A stretch of 64,000 nt of DNA from assembly GCA_021613375.1 (NCBI GenBank), contig CM038708.1:33909059-33973058 (forward strand), written 5' to 3'. This stretch comes from Megaleporinus macrocephalus (lineage: Eukaryota; Chordata; Actinopteri; Characiformes; Anostomidae). Shown here piece after piece: positions 1 to 12,109 of this stretch (position 1 is the first letter of the stretch; each line of letters opens with the position of its first letter). The notes beneath the pieces are model-generated. The model searched no databases, had not been told where the DNA came from, and saw only the letters and a program-made list of their open reading frames with translations. The position numbers and the translations under genes were made by a program.

Positions 1-59
1 CCGCCAAATATTACAACAAACCAGTTATAGCTACTCCAGTTACTGCTCCACTCACACCT

Positions 60-480
60 CATATAAAAAAATCAATCCACTAGTGTTTCTGTCAGTCCTA
101 TCGCTGTGAGAAGACAACTCAACACTATGCATCTGAAAGAATGTGTAGCTGTCAAGAAGCCTTCAGTGTGAAGAAATTAGACAAAAAAGAAGAACATTTG
201 CAAATCAAGAAAAGAAGCTGCTGGAGCTCTCAGAACAATGAACCAATCATCCCAGAAACCAAAGCTCAACATCACTGAAAGTGATTGGGATTACTTAAAC
301 TGCAAGAAGTGGAAAAGGCAGCTTCTAAGGCGGAACTATGGCTAAACAAACCATGTTGATGTTGTCATTGATGGTGATTGGACCAATAAACTGTTCCAAA
401 AGTACTTGGAATAAAACCTCATTGAGTAAAACAATGTTTTATTTGGTCGTCTCCTGTAAAGCTGCTATTGTGGAGATACT
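60..480 (+). pseudogene. Decayed Tc1-like transposase 3' region
   Basis: This is a remnant of the C-terminal catalytic half of a Tc1/mariner transposase. It can be aligned by eye with 7040-7550: both contain the phrase 'gctgtcaagaagcc', then 'gaagctgctgg(a/t)g(c/t)tctcagaa(c/g)aatg', then 'ctcaacatca', then a tract ending in 'gcagaaa/gcagct'. The 'CTCAACATCA(C/T)' stretch corresponds to the conserved D-L-N-(P/I)-I block near the catalytic acid of Tc1 transposases. There is no open frame across it, so it is a fossil. Boundaries are uncertain; I see no terminal inverted repeat. Confidence 0.6.
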
Positions 481-2827
481 TGATTTCAGGTTTTTTGTTA
501 GACACTATCATTTGCACTATTAAAAACTTTACTAAGTGCAGAGTTCAGGTGATGTGCAGTCATATTTGTGTATAGTAAGTATTTTAAAATGGCGTTGAAC
601 ATAGCTTGGCCAGGCGGATCTCAGAAGCGACACTAGCTCTTTTATAAGGTGCAGCAATGTGCAGCTCTTGATGTGGTTCTTACACAACTTGAGCAGACTG
701 CACGCTACTTCAGCACTCTAGGGGACCTGCATGAGGAGGCTGTGCTGAACAAATATTTTCCTGTGAGTGATCTGTCAGTGTTCAATAGCTCATGTAGCTG
801 TACTGGCAGGTAAAAGGAAACAGGACTACGGTTTAAGAAGCAGCCAGATATGTGTGAAGGGTTTTTTTCCCCCTCTTGTCTGTGAGAACGCTTTGCACCC
901 ACCACGACGCAAGACTTTTTTTTCCTTCCTCGTCGAATGGTTTGAATGTAACTGTACAGCCAGAGAGTATGGAGCGGCCTTGCTGTTGCCTAACAACCAC
1001 ATTCCTGCCAGCAGAGGATGAGAGATGACTTGCACTAATTGAATTTCACTTCTTTTGAATGTACTGGCACTTAGACACCATTCAAGGCGCAGCGATTCTC
1101 TGCGTACGCCATTGGAATGAAATTGCAAACGTGATGTTTGTCCCTGGTCAAGGTCCCACCATTCAGAGGGTTCTTTTAAAGCAGCAACAATTGAACGGCT
1201 GACGCTCTGAGGTAGCATCTCATACGGTGGCATTGATATAACTTTTTTATGGATATATGTTTATTTAATGGAAATATGACTTTAGACTGTTGACACCTCG
1301 TGTAACATTCACTCTGGCAGGGAGAAATGACCTAAGACATAGCAGCTGTCCCCTTCGTCAGCACTGCTGTCACAGATGAATCTCAATTCTGCCTCATAAT
1401 TTTCTAAAATAGCTTGTTGTACTCAAGCATTCAGCTGACTTCAGAGTTGCAAAGAGCCCATAAGGAGTCCTTGATGTTTAATTTTTCTATATATGTGGCG
1501 AATACATGACAATTTTAAATATCTCTGTATTCTTTAGAATTAATCAGTGTGTTTTAATAACTATGGCGATTAAGGGCCATCTCATGCATTTAAAATTAAC
1601 TTATAGCTTTTTTGTGGTACCTAAACAGTCATAATTCTTTTTCACACAACCATTTTCCAGCCTGTCACTGTGCCTTTAGGACTGATATATGTAAATGAGC
1701 TCTGGCCACCCTGTATTGTGCCTCATTCAAGAAATAGTCCAATCTGAAACACTCCTTGTGTTTTCAGTGTGAATTGGCAGAGCTGCACTGCTGTGGACTC
1801 AATAAGGAGAGATAAGTACAAACAAAGGTTATTGTGACATCATGAAAACAATTCATTTAAAACAAGCTGTTGTTGCTCTTTATCGATATGGACTGTATAG
1901 ACTGGATCGTATGTATTTAAAGTTTAAGAAAGCTTTATTTTATCAAATGCTTTCCTTAAATAGAAGTTTATACTGGCCTGATCATTACTGCCCACACCCT
2001 TTTGATTCAAGCACTAATCACATATGCCAGCATCTGCAAAATTGAGCAATTCTTGTCTGCACTCTTGCCCACAAACCTAGCAATATTTGTGCCCACACCT
2101 TCCCACTTCAACCATACGCCATACCCACCCACACCCGCCCACTTTGTTCACACTAACTCCATGACACAGTGAGGCAGTGACTTTCCCTACACCCAATCAC
2201 ACAATTAATTATTTGAAACATCACAAAGTCATATGAACAATCAGCATCTCGTCATGTGATGTCACTGTCAACAGACAAGCGGGCAGCACCAGAGCACAGG
2301 TGCTTAGCTTCGCCGCTAACACTGTTTTTACGGGTGTCAGCATAATAGTGATAGCTAAATACTCCACACAAAGCCCTCAAGCCAGTTGAAATTAGGGCCC
2401 TAACAGATGCTGATCATACGCGGGTTAAAGAACTCAAAACAAATGCTGTGGAATGAGATTTTGTTAATAACTGGATGGTTAGTAGCGTGTTGTCTCTGTA
2501 GCACACTTGCAGATTATTTGCTGCTTGCCTGTTTGCTTCCACAAGCAGCCAATAATTGTCCAAGCCGGCACCACCCAGCCATGATCCTGCAACCTGTTGG
2601 CTGTTTACCCACAGTGACTGTGATGCCTCAAAATGAATCCCATCCACAAATGATTTGGCCTTGTTATTACCCGCATTGTGCAGACCTTTCATTTGTTTTT
2701 TCACAAAACGAGGCTTTTAAAACTAATATGTATAAATAGCCTCTCTCCTGTTTCTCATATACAGTCACTGAACAACATGTATCTGTATTTTAGCTGACTG
2801 TAGCGGCTCCTCTTTGCTGTGATATTG
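481..2827. other. No gene recognised; unique-looking DNA
   Basis: No convincing coding sequence or repeat is visible. Open frames of 60-135 codons occur, the longest at 826-1233 on the minus strand, but they lack recognisable domains. Segment 1020-1235 is complex, not low-complexity, and could be conserved non-coding DNA. 2050-2160 on the plus strand is rich in CCCAC-type runs. Confidence 0.5.
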
Positions 2828-2983
2828 TGTGAACATTTCATGATCACTGGACAGATGGAAATGCTCCAAAAATAACTTGGAAAAATTACAATTCCATCGT
2901 AAATGAAGAGTATAGGTTTTCGGCCTCTTCTAGAAAGTTGCCATTATGGAGAAACTGGGTTTTTTTTGGAAAGTGAGGATATG
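2828..2983 (+). mobile_element. MITE fragment, family A (right part)
   Basis: This is a degraded member of the non-autonomous family best preserved at 36721-36960. It keeps the internal phrase 'tttcatgat...ggaaatgctccaaaa-taacttggaaaaat', shared with 50400-50460 and 37445-37500. It ends with a damaged right terminal repeat: 'ttgccattatggagaaac' followed by a T-rich run, 'tttggaaagtgaggatatg'. The left end is missing. Confidence 0.55.
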
Positions 2984-4157
2984 TCTTATTACTATTCCTT
3001 AAACTTTACCGTGATGAGGTGGTGCTAAACAGCTGTTCAAATTATTATATATTTTAAATTGTTTTATCTATAATTTGATAACTTTAGCAATGTTTACATA
3101 CAATGTCATACTTCTACTTTTTAATAAAGAAGAAGAGTTCAGTTTAATATGATAAGGGCCTTTAACGAGCTGCCTGAAGCAGTAATACACAGTTAAAAAA
3201 CTCTGAAATGTAAGAGTTTTTGACATTTGGGTAAATAAAGAACTTTGCCTTTAATCACTGGAACTGTATTATTTTCGTTGCACCACTTTCATAAATGTAT
3301 ACAAACTTTTTGACATGAATGAAAACAATTAGACTGCTTACAAATACAGTTTTTATGTTAAACTTTTTTATAGCATGTTAGAATCATTCTGTGTTAGAAT
3401 CATTCTGTTTGCTGTTTTGGGCAATGCGGTGGAGAATGAACATCGCCATTCAAGTATTTATTCCTGTGGGTCCCGAACGTGATGTTTTTTTCATGGGCGG
3501 CAGCACAGAGGGGCGTAAAATGCGAAGAGACTAAAATGTGAACTGCTCGAATCTTTCCAGCCCCTGCATTTTCCCAGTGAGACAGAGAGGGTGCGCTTTG
3601 GCTCCATGTCTTCTCAGATCTAGAGGGGGAGTTCACACTTGGTAAATCTGACATAAATAATCTGGCACCGTTCGATGAACATAAGGTGCAAAAGCATCTC
3701 GACCAATCAAGTCTGAACGTGTTGGAAAATATTTTTCTCATAAATGCACAATTCTACATGGAAACATGACGGTATGTAGATTATATCAAGCAACTGACAT
3801 TTTCAACAGTAGGTTTGTGCTCTGTCTCCAGTTTGCCAGACTCGTCACGCAATGTAAATACTGACAATACTGTAATGGCTAGAACAGCAGTGATTCATTT
3901 CCAGACTTCCAGTTTTTACAACAACCTTCCAAACCACTGTATATCCTTTATATACTCTATTATTGGCCTGATCCCCAACTCCAGGAAAAGTGTTACTAAA
4001 AGTCAGCTAAATATAAAACTTTCTGGAAAGCAGTTTGAGCAGAAGCAAAAAAAGTAACAGTGCTAGAAGCTAATGAAAGTCGAGTGACATGGATCTTTCA
4101 ATTCGTCTGCATAATTAATTTGCTACAAGATGTAAAAAGTCATTTACACTGATTTGG
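2984..4157. other. No gene recognised
   Basis: The sequence is AT-rich to 3390, then more balanced at 3400-3740. A 113-codon minus-strand frame at 3400-3741 has no recognisable domain. I see no repeat or RNA gene. Confidence 0.5.
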
Positions 4158-4232
4158 TGGGAAATGCTTTGCTGCAGAGAAACTCTGACAAGTCAGAGTT
4201 GTTCACAGTGGTGGCCATAGAAACCAGACAAC
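4158..4232 (+). mobile_element. Foldback element arm, family B (fragment)
   Basis: 'gaaatgctttgctgcagagaaactctg' followed by 'gttcacagtggtggcc' matches one arm of the inverted-repeat element at 56798-57192. Only one arm is visible. 'tctgacaagtcaga' makes a small local hairpin inside it. Confidence 0.45.
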
Positions 4233-5933
4233 TGATTAATTCACGTCTCTAAAAGCTACATCATAAGTTATAGCATGTTATGGTTATAAGTAAAAGGAAA
4301 AACAGCAGAAAGTGTGATGATGAAGGAGACGGGAGAGCGGATACACAGTCCACAGTGACTTTAGAGAACAAAAACAAAAATCAGAAAAAAACAAAGTAAC
4401 AAAATAACCAAACACAACACAAACCATGCAAACAGAGAAAACATAAATAATCACGATCTAAAAGTCCACAAATAACAGAACACAAGCTCTCAACCAAGAG
4501 GAACAGGGCGCGGGAAATGAGGCACATAGCACAGATTAACACAATGCTGGACAAAGAGAAAACAGAGGGTATAAGAAGACACAGGAGCTGGGGAGGTGGT
4601 GGGGTGTGAATTTGGTCATGAGAAGGTAAGAGCAGAGGAGTGGTTTATATAAAGCATGTAATGATGAAGAGGAGAAGTTTGGGTGTGGTCCTTCTCCCAA
4701 ACTTAAGTTATTTTATAACTTCATTAATGAGAACTTCCTACTTGTAATATACAATACAAAAATATCTGTGAGATAAAGGTCATCAATAGTTTTTTCTGAA
4801 TTTACATTCTTTAGCTGTAAATATACAACAGATGTTCATTTGCAGGTTTAAACTTGTGTTGTACAGCAAATATACGTTTTTTACTTATACGTACAATAAC
4901 TGAGAAAAAGTCAGTGATTGTGATTGTGATTGTGGTCGCATGTATTACAAATAGCCCATAAGCAGTAATATGTAAATATAACTTAGCTAGTGTGAAATGG
5001 TGTGACAACTGAGCAGATGAATGGAAACTGTGCACGGCAATGAGCAGAAACATGCTACGTTTAAGTTTATTCCCTGTAGACACTGTGTTAATTTACTTTC
5101 ACTTAGAAAGTCAACAAATTATGATTTCTTCCAACATTTGCCTCCAACTATAAAACTCAAGACAAAGAAAACAAAAGAAATAAACTCAATACACAATTAC
5201 ACAACAATCAAAATACAGCACAAATAAAACATGTACATGGGAGGGAAAAATTCCTAAAAAATAAAATGCACATATAACTTTTGCAATCTTCATTCCATGT
5301 TTCATTTTTTTAAAACAAGTTAAACAAGGCAAAACCAGTGAATACAGATGAGGCCCGTCATGGAGAAACAGCGTAATAAACATTATAAATATGAAGAAAT
5401 AGTTCTAGTTCTAGTTCTACTACAGGTACCGGTTTAATCCTGGGCCTTGCAGAAGAGGTGGTTTAGAAAAATACCCATCAATGGAAACTGTATTTACGTA
5501 CATGTAACCACTTAATTCCTGTCTCGGTATTAAGTACTGCGCTCTTCAGCAGCTCTTACCAGCGGAAAGTCATTCCTGTGGTAGAAGCTGTTCTTTATTT
5601 GTTTATTTCTTCCTTTATTTGCTTATTTTGCCACGCAGAACATTGTGCTCCCAATTAGTCGAGCTTTTGGCTCTCCTATTCCACAATGACATATGGCAAA
5701 AGTTGTGCATGATCAACTGGAGATGGCCAAGCACAGAAAATAATGAGAGCCGACTGCAACACTAGCGTCAGGTCACAGTGAGGGGTTACACTGTTTTTGT
5801 TTACTCTGCTAGTTTATATCATAGGCTGACAACCGAAGAGTGAATATTCTGAATGAATTATGAATTCTGTACATTCCCATTCCAAAAGTGTTGCTTATTT
5901 TAAGCAACATAATGATGACGGTAATTAAATTGC
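4233..5933. other. No gene recognised; A-rich tract
   Basis: 4360-4440 on the plus strand is strongly A-rich with scattered C. 4640-4680 is purine-rich. Short frames around 4811-5383 are AT-rich and show no domain. 5400-5419 is a tiny 'agttct' direct repeat. I see nothing else I can name. Confidence 0.5.
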
Positions 5934-6098
5934 AAATCGCTGCTGTCCAAAGAAATACATCTATCTCCAGAATAGTAACATTACACAAGAGGACAAAAAC
6001 CTACTTTTACTTTCAATGTGAGTAAGTTCAATACACAAGACTGTATTCCATGTGTAATTCTATTGGTTCTTTCAACAATTTTTACACAATATAAAGAA
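5934..6098 (+). mobile_element. MITE fragment, family A (left part)
   Basis: It starts with 'aatcgctgctgtccaaagaaa' and continues with 'ctatctccagaatagtaac', 'cctacttttactttcaatgt' and 'ctattggttc'. The order matches the left half of the 36721-36960 and 37192-37510 copies. The right end is absent, and the Tc1-type MITE at 6102 begins directly afterwards. Confidence 0.55.
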
Positions 6099-6101
6099 AC
6101 G

Positions 6102-6630
6102 TATACTACTGCTCAAAATTTTAGGATCACTTTAGAATTTCATTTCATGCAATTTATGCAATTTTCATGCAATTCATAAACAATATTGTCCATTTCACAA
6201 TTAATGTGAGTGTATCAGATGATTGTTAAAGAATAAAAATGTTTGTATTAAAGTCTATTTTTGTATAGAGGCTTATTTTGCATATAGTCCTATTATCAGT
6301 AATTCTCAGTCCTCTGTCTAAATCTCCTGGTACGGCCGCCAATCCAAGTTAAGGATGTTATTGGGCTAATTGGTTGTTAGGACACTCTTGCTCAATTGTG
6401 ATGCACAGCTGAAAAACATTCTACTAATAAGTGAGCATTAAAGGGAACAACATTCTAGGTTAGTTTAGTATCTGAAGCATCAGCAGTTGATGGCTTGCTG
6501 ACTCAAAATGACCAGAAAGAAACAACTTTCTTTAGAGACCCGTCAGTCCATTGTTGTGTTAAGGAAGGAAGATACTCCATTGAAAACCGGAACATTTCAC
6601 TGTGATCCCAAACTTTTGAGCGGTAGTGTA
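6102..6630 (+). mobile_element. Non-autonomous Tc1/mariner element (MITE)
   Basis: Terminal inverted repeats of about 30 bp are visible. The left end reads 'tatactactgctcaaaattt'; the right end, reverse-complemented, reads 'tacactaccgctcaaaagtt'. Each is followed by 'ggatcac' or near it. The termini sit at TA, the Tc1 target. Inside, near 6509, is the start of a transposase frame (M-T-R-K-K-Q-L-S-L-E-T-R-Q), matching the N-terminal helix-turn-helix style of Tc1 transposases. It runs only a few dozen codons before reaching the right repeat, so the element is an internal-deletion derivative with no catalytic domain. A second copy, inverted, lies at 25458-25899. Confidence 0.8.
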
Positions 6631-7039
6631 TGTTTTGTGGAGAAATTGAGGGGACGGTTTCTATTTATTGGCTGAGTTTAACATATTGGGAAAAAATAAT
6701 TAGATAATTAAATAATTAGAATTGTGTAAAAATGTTTTTAGTGAACTTTGCATTTAAATGTAAAGAGGTGTGTTCTCCAAAGAGGACATGCTAATGTTTC
6801 CCTGTAAAAAAATATATTTTGAGATAATTCACTTGGATAAGGAAAACAAATGTCTTACAAAATAATTAAAAACACTTAATGTAAACATGACACCTCACCA
6901 AAACTGTCATCATCAGCAATATATAAGATGACAATCAATTTGTTAGTTTTTAAGCTTACACCATTTCTATACCATCCGCTTTGATAGTTTGTCAAAGATG
7001 TCTATTTGTTGTGTTGCAATATCACGTTGTACCTCAAGA
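6631..7039. other. AT-rich spacer
   Basis: The sequence is AT-rich, with an 'aattagataattaaataatta' type run near 6697-6720. No gene or defined repeat is seen. Confidence 0.5.
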
Positions 7040-7550
7040 ACCGATAATAGATCACTGTAGCATCAAGTCTGCCACATGAGTGGATAGAGAAGCCATTCCT
7101 TTACTGTAAGAAGAAAACTCTAGACACTACGGGTCTAAAAGAAAGTGCAGCTGTCAAGAAGCCGTTACTGAGAAAAGAAATACAGAGATTAAAATAAACC
7201 CGAAATCGAACAAAGAAGCTGCTGGTGTTCTCAGAAGAATGGACTGGTGCCCCAGGGTCCTATGGTATGGACTGGTGACCTCAACATCATTACACATGTT
7301 GGGTTTACTGGAGCTGTGAGAAGCAGAAACTGCAACCGACTTCTGAGACTTCTGAGGTATATAAAAAGTATCCCTGCAAATTTCTTCAAAAAACTGAAAG
7401 CAGGTCTCCTGAAAGGAATGGAAGGTACACAACTGACACATTAAAAAAGAGACAAAGTTTTAGAATGTATGTTTTCAGATTTTTACCTGAAGTCGAAAAA
7501 TGAATGACTTGCACCTAATAGCCATTTTTAACTGACAATTCCAAGATGGG
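7040..7550 (+). pseudogene. Decayed Tc1-like transposase, C-terminal part
   Basis: This carries the 3' half and 3' flank of a Tc1 transposon. A conserved order is visible: 'catgagtggatagagaagcc', 'gtcaagaagccgtta', 'agctgctggtgttctcagaa', 'gacctcaacatcatt' (the D-L-N-I-I block), 'gcagaaactgcaaccgactt' and 'ttcaaaaaactgaaagcagg', followed by an untranslated tail with 'gacttgcacctaatagcc'. Family members encode a DDE cut-and-paste transposase. Frameshifts and small duplications, such as 'cctatggtatggactgg' after 7257, break the frame. It is probably the same family as 60-480 and possibly the parent type of the 6102-6630 MITE. Confidence 0.7.
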
Positions 7551-7564
7551 TGGAATTTTGCAGG

Positions 7565-7890
7565 TTCTGTATAGGTTTAGGGTGGCACAGTGGGTAGCAG
7601 GGCTTGGGTTTGGTTCTGTGTGGAGTTTGCATGCTCTCCCTGTATTTATGTGGGCTTCTTCCAGCGCTCAGGTTTCCTCCCACAGTTCAAAGATTGGAAG
7701 CTGGACATGCAGTCAGACAGATCAGATACTAACCTGCCCCTAGGTGTGAGTGTGTAAAAAGTGTATGTCTGTGTGAATGCCTTGTGATGGATTGGTGGCC
7801 TGTCCAGTATGTTTTCTGCCTTCTGAGTGCTGGGATAGACTCTGGCAGCCTCCCGAGACCCAGAAGGATAAGCGCAGACAGATGAATGAA
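7565..7890 (+). repeat. Dispersed teleost retroposon-like repeat
   Basis: A long-recognised fish interspersed repeat. It has the phrases 'gggtggcacagtgggtagca', 'gtgtggagtttgcatgctctcc', 'caggtttcctcccacagt', 'tgcccctaggtgtgagtgtg', 'tgtgatggattggtggcctgtcc' and 'gctgggatag', and ends with 'gatgaatgaatc'. A second, more diverged copy is at 39447-39722. I cannot assign it to a class with certainty. Confidence 0.7.
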
Positions 7891-8490
7891 TCAAATAAGT
7901 GCACTATGGTATGGCAGTGGTGAACAATGTATTATCATAGAACACATCAATCATTAATTAATTAAATGTGTGATCCACGCGTACTAGCATAACTCATGCT
8001 AACACACCACCCAATGTGTGAAATACAAGGGATCATAGGGGTCCAGGGCCCCCCAATTAATGTCTTGAACCCTGTGAATGTTTCAAAATTAGAATTTATA
8101 CATAAAAATAAACGTATTCTGACATTATGGTGTCATTGTTTACCTGCTTCACCATCAGTCAGTGAACTGTTTGGTTTTCTTAACTAAGCATAGATGCAGC
8201 ACTGGTCTGTAGCAGACTTGTTCACCCAGTTGGTCCTTCATAGCCTAGCAACTGTAACTATGCTCGGGATATCTCTGAAAAGCTTTTACAATATGCCGTA
8301 GCATATTTGTAACTCTGAAAACTTGCCCAATTTTCCCAAGAGGTTGGTAAAAAGAGTGAATTGTTACTCATTTCTCAAAACGAAGACAAAAGTGGAGATT
8401 TGTAAGATCTTGGTTCATGTGTGGAGGAGCATCAGCATCACTATGGCAAGTGACTTAACAGCCAGCCAACATGGGACCCCACCAATAACA
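7891..8490. other. No gene recognised
   Basis: No repeat or coding signal was recognised. Short frames only. Confidence 0.5.
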
Positions 8491-8745
8491 GGGAGCCTCA
8501 CCACCACGTCAGTGTCACTGCTGTCCTGATAATGATCCACCATTCAAATAATCCAATAATACCTGCTTCGTGGTGGTCCTGTGGGTGTCCTGAGCTTTAA
8601 AGGAAAGGATGAAAGTATAGAGATAAACAGATGAACTACAGTCTGTAAATGTAGAACTACAAAGTGCACCTATATGGTTAGCGGAGCTGATCAAATCTAC
8701 AGCGAAACAAGGAAGAGCTTTGAATGTTCTGATGTATGTTGAAGA
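8491..8745 (+). mobile_element. Foldback element, family C, right half
   Basis: The order 'cagtgtcactgctgtcctga', 'aatgatccaccattcaaata', 'aatacctgcttcgtggtggtcc', 'aaacagatgaactacagtctg', 'tagaactacaaagtgc' and 'cctatatgg' matches the right arm and tail of the full copy at 10830-11490. The left arm is missing, so this is a truncated copy. Confidence 0.7.
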
Positions 8746-10829
8746 ACAGAAGTCATCGAGAGATATTGTCTGCTCATAGATCATAATTAGAAAATAAATC
8801 TTTAGCCTACATGCAAAAACACCACATATGCTATGATGTGAAATGATGACGTTGGTGAGTTTTTAGAAGTAGTGAACTACATAATACAAAAAGTAATGTT
8901 ATCAACCAATAACAGATTTCAAATGAATGGTTCTGTTCTGGATTATATGTTTCCTGTTGCATTGTTTATTCATGGCTAATGAAGGTCCATTTATAGCATT
9001 TGTTTTTTAAACTGGTGCTGAGCCCTGGTGAATACTTCATGTCTAAAGTATTAAAGTAGCATTATGTCTAGTAGTCTAGCACTAAGGCTCCTGGATTCTG
9101 TTATGCATGTGAATGATGCTAGCTAGCATTTCGTTTTGGATTTATTCCAGTGCTGTTGCTGGGTTAATCAATGTTGTTCTCCTGTGCCCTTATGACACCT
9201 AGAGCCCTCATTAATAAATTTCATTTTGAGGGGATCATGAGTTTCGTTAGGGTCACAACAAAGTAGCAATGCAATTAGAACTCGTTTGGCATATGCAAAT
9301 TGAATTCTTTTCACCACTGGAGTAATTATTATGTGATGACTCCAGTGACTCCCAGGGCACTGGCATCTGTCTTTCTATGTTGCTTGAGCGGGAATGTCAA
9401 AACTAGCCGCAGTGACCAAGAAGATTGATGTTCTTATATCTCATAACATGGTTAGCTGGTTATTACTGGTGTGGTACTTTTTGGTGGTCAAGGTCCAGTA
9501 GATGTTGCTTATAAGGGCCTAGATTGGCTGAACGATTGGAATGGGAATCTGGAGCTCTGGGGTCAACATTTACAAGCATCCTAACTGGAGCATCTTGGTC
9601 TTTGAAGCAAAATTTAACTGTTTTTGATAAGTAGAGGACAGACACATTATTCAAAGCCCACTAAAACTTATAGATCATTTTCAGCTATAGATCATAAACT
9701 GCAGTCGTGGAATAACAGAGATATTGTGGTTTTAATTTGTACTTTATCCAGGCTGAACTATAGAAGAGACTACAGAGTGTCCTTCACATACAGAGCGTAC
9801 AAACATGTACTGGACCACTTTTTACTTACTAGTTCAACTTTTTCATTTCAGTGGTCAAGAGAACAGGACACTATAACACAAAAACAGAGGTTGTGTTGTC
9901 GAATTGATTTATGAGGGAAAAAATGCTCGAACTTTGCAGTAGACCATGGGGGTTTGTTTACACAGCTCTATTGTAGCCCCAGTATATCTTCATAACTCTA
10001 ACTTCTCCCCATCCCTTGCAGCGCCTATTGATTTAAAAAAGTGGTAATAAACTGAATCAACTACTTGGTGGGGCATCACTCCAGTACTTTTTAAAAAGTG
10101 ATGGATCAAATGCTCACATGTTCTGACAGTCATGAAAAGACAAAAAACAAAAAAAAAAGCTGAGGTGGTGATGTAAATCAAATGTACAAGCATCTTTTGG
10201 GTTAAACCCAAAGTGCTGGGTATCCTTGACACACACCTCAGATCCTTTCTTTAATCCCACCCTCAACACACAGGTAATACCAGACTACTGTGTATTGACA
10301 GATGTGCAGTGATCTGAAATCTGGCTGGATCTGGTTCTGTGCTGCATGGATCCTGAATGACTGTGATCCTCTGAAAAGATATTATGATGGTTTTCTGCCA
10401 GTCAATGTTGTGCTAGCCTCATGAGACTGTGTTTAAATTGCCTTCCTACATATACCACACACTCTCTGTGGTGGTGGGTAGTGACAGAAATGATGAAGCA
10501 CAGACTTTTCTTGGGTTTACAGAGCCTAGCCACCCCCTTCTGTGCTAACAGAGCCCGGCATTAAAATAGCACTGGTTTGCACGTTTGTACATGCTAATGT
10601 CACCGCTTCCCTACAGTTGATATTGTTTTGAAGCTTCCCTTGGGATTCTACGTTAGCTCAATTTAAATACATTCTGCTTATAGGACAGGTGAAACACAAG
10701 TGACCCTAATAACCTCAGTTCCAAAAAGGTTTCTGTGAAAAATGTCAACAAAAAGAGATCCTATAACAAGCAAGCATTGAAAAGTTTCACTTTCAGAACT
10801 GGTGATCTCAGTTCATTTGAATAACCACC
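8746..10829. other. No gene recognised
   Basis: I see no supported gene. Frames at 9463-9914 and 9990-10232 are short and unrecognised. A short A-rich tract occurs at 10140-10160. Confidence 0.5.
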
Positions 10830-11490
10830 AACAGTCCCTGGTCTTCAGTGGTCAGGACCCCCACAGGACCAAAACAACGCAGGTATTTTCAGGTGGGGGA
10901 TCATTTTCAGCACTGCTGTGACACTGGCTTGGTGGTGGTTTTTTAGTATATGTTGTGCTGGTGCGAGTAGAACAGACACAGCAGTGCTGCTGGAGTACTT
11001 TAACACTGTGTCCACTCACTGTCCACTCTATTAGACACTCCAACCTTGCTGGCCTACCTCTTAAATGTAAAGTCAGAGATCATGAGCTCATCTGTTGCTT
11101 CACAGTTTGTATTGTTCATTCTCTAGTCTTTCATCAGTGGCCACAGGACGCTGCCCACAGGACACTGTTGGGTGGATAGTTTTGGTGGGTGGACTATTCT
11201 CAGTCAAGCAGGGAGCACTGCTGATCCTGATCTACTCGCATCAGCACAACACTCTACGTCACTGAAGTGCTCAGAACGACCCACCACTCAAATAATACCT
11301 GCTCCGTGGTGGTCCTGTGGGGGTCCCAACCACTGAAGAACAGGGTAAAGGGAATTAACAAAGTATACAGAGAAACAGATGGACTACAGTCTGTAATGGT
11401 AGAACTGCAAAGTGCTCCTTTATGGAAAGTGGTAGTGCGGATAGAAGTGTACCTAATGAAGTGGCCGGTGAGTGTAATTGTCTAGTACCT
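10830..11490 (+). mobile_element. Foldback non-autonomous DNA element, family C
   Basis: The two arms are inverted copies. The left arm, about 10846-10975, contains 'cttcagtggtcaggacccccacagg' in two parts and ends 'gttgtgctggtgcgagtag'. The right arm, about 11238-11345, begins 'ctactcgcatcagcacaac' and ends with 'cctgtgggggtcccaaccactgaag' in parts. The centre holds 'gtccactcactgtccactcta' in parts and 'tcatcagtggccacaggacgctg'. Past the right arm is a tail with 'cagatggactacagtctg'. No transposase is present. This pattern is common in characins and catfish; the superfamily assignment is left open. Confidence 0.7.
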
Positions 11491-11680
11491 CAGAGCTTGT
11501 CCTTCACACCTACTTAGAACTTGGGTCCTGTAAAAGAAAGTGTTAGCCTGTTGTCTAGTTTTGAACCTGCAGTGAGATCATCATCTACGTGTTCACTGAC
11601 TCCGGGTGTCAACTTTTTGTCTTTAAAGCATTTTGTACTTTCTTCCAGATCCATCTCTATTTCCTCCCCTGACTTTAGGT

Positions 11681-11840
11681 GGATTTACTTTCATGGCATT
11701 TGCTGGCTTCGTGTGGATTTGTTTCCATGGTACCAGAGCTTGGTGTGGAATTTTCTTAATGGCGCTCCGTGGCTTCATGCCATCGTCTATGCTTGGCATT
11801 TTGGTAGCTTCGTGTGGATTTGTTTCCATGACATTTAGTC
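11681..11840 (+). repeat. Short degenerate minisatellite, ~33 bp x ~5
   Basis: Successive units of 32-35 bp start with GTG(TG)GATTT or a variant and carry a TTTCATGG-like core, then a GGCTTC or AGCTTG end. A 24-bp stretch starting 'gcttcgtgtggatttgtttc' is perfect at 11706 and again at 11807. Open frames here are by-products of the repeat. Confidence 0.6.
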
Positions 11841-12109
11841 ACACCTCCTTGCCGTTTTTCAGTGTTAAGAATGATATTAAGAAAATAAGGGTCAGGCACT
11901 CTGCATTCATTTAAAAATCTTATTTTCTGAGTGCTGGTTTTACTTGTTGACATTCAGAGCATGTGATGTTACACATGAACATGCGTAGTGTAGTGAACAA
12001 TCCTCTATTTAACTTCAGTTGTCTTTTAAATACTACTAGAGCCTTTATATGTTCAAGAAAAAAGAGAGAAACAAATGAAACACACAATTTTGAGATTAGC
12101 ATTTAATCT
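11841..12109. other. No gene recognised
   Basis: No identifiable feature is seen between the minisatellite and the Tc1 remnant. Confidence 0.5.

Noticed and set aside
1208..1222. let-7-like 'tgaggtag' seed
   Set aside because: The match stops after the seed and no hairpin partner arm is visible.
826..1233. 135-codon minus-strand frame
   Set aside because: No recognisable domain and an ordinary composition; a frame of this length is not rare in 64 kb of six frames. The DNA itself may still be conserved.
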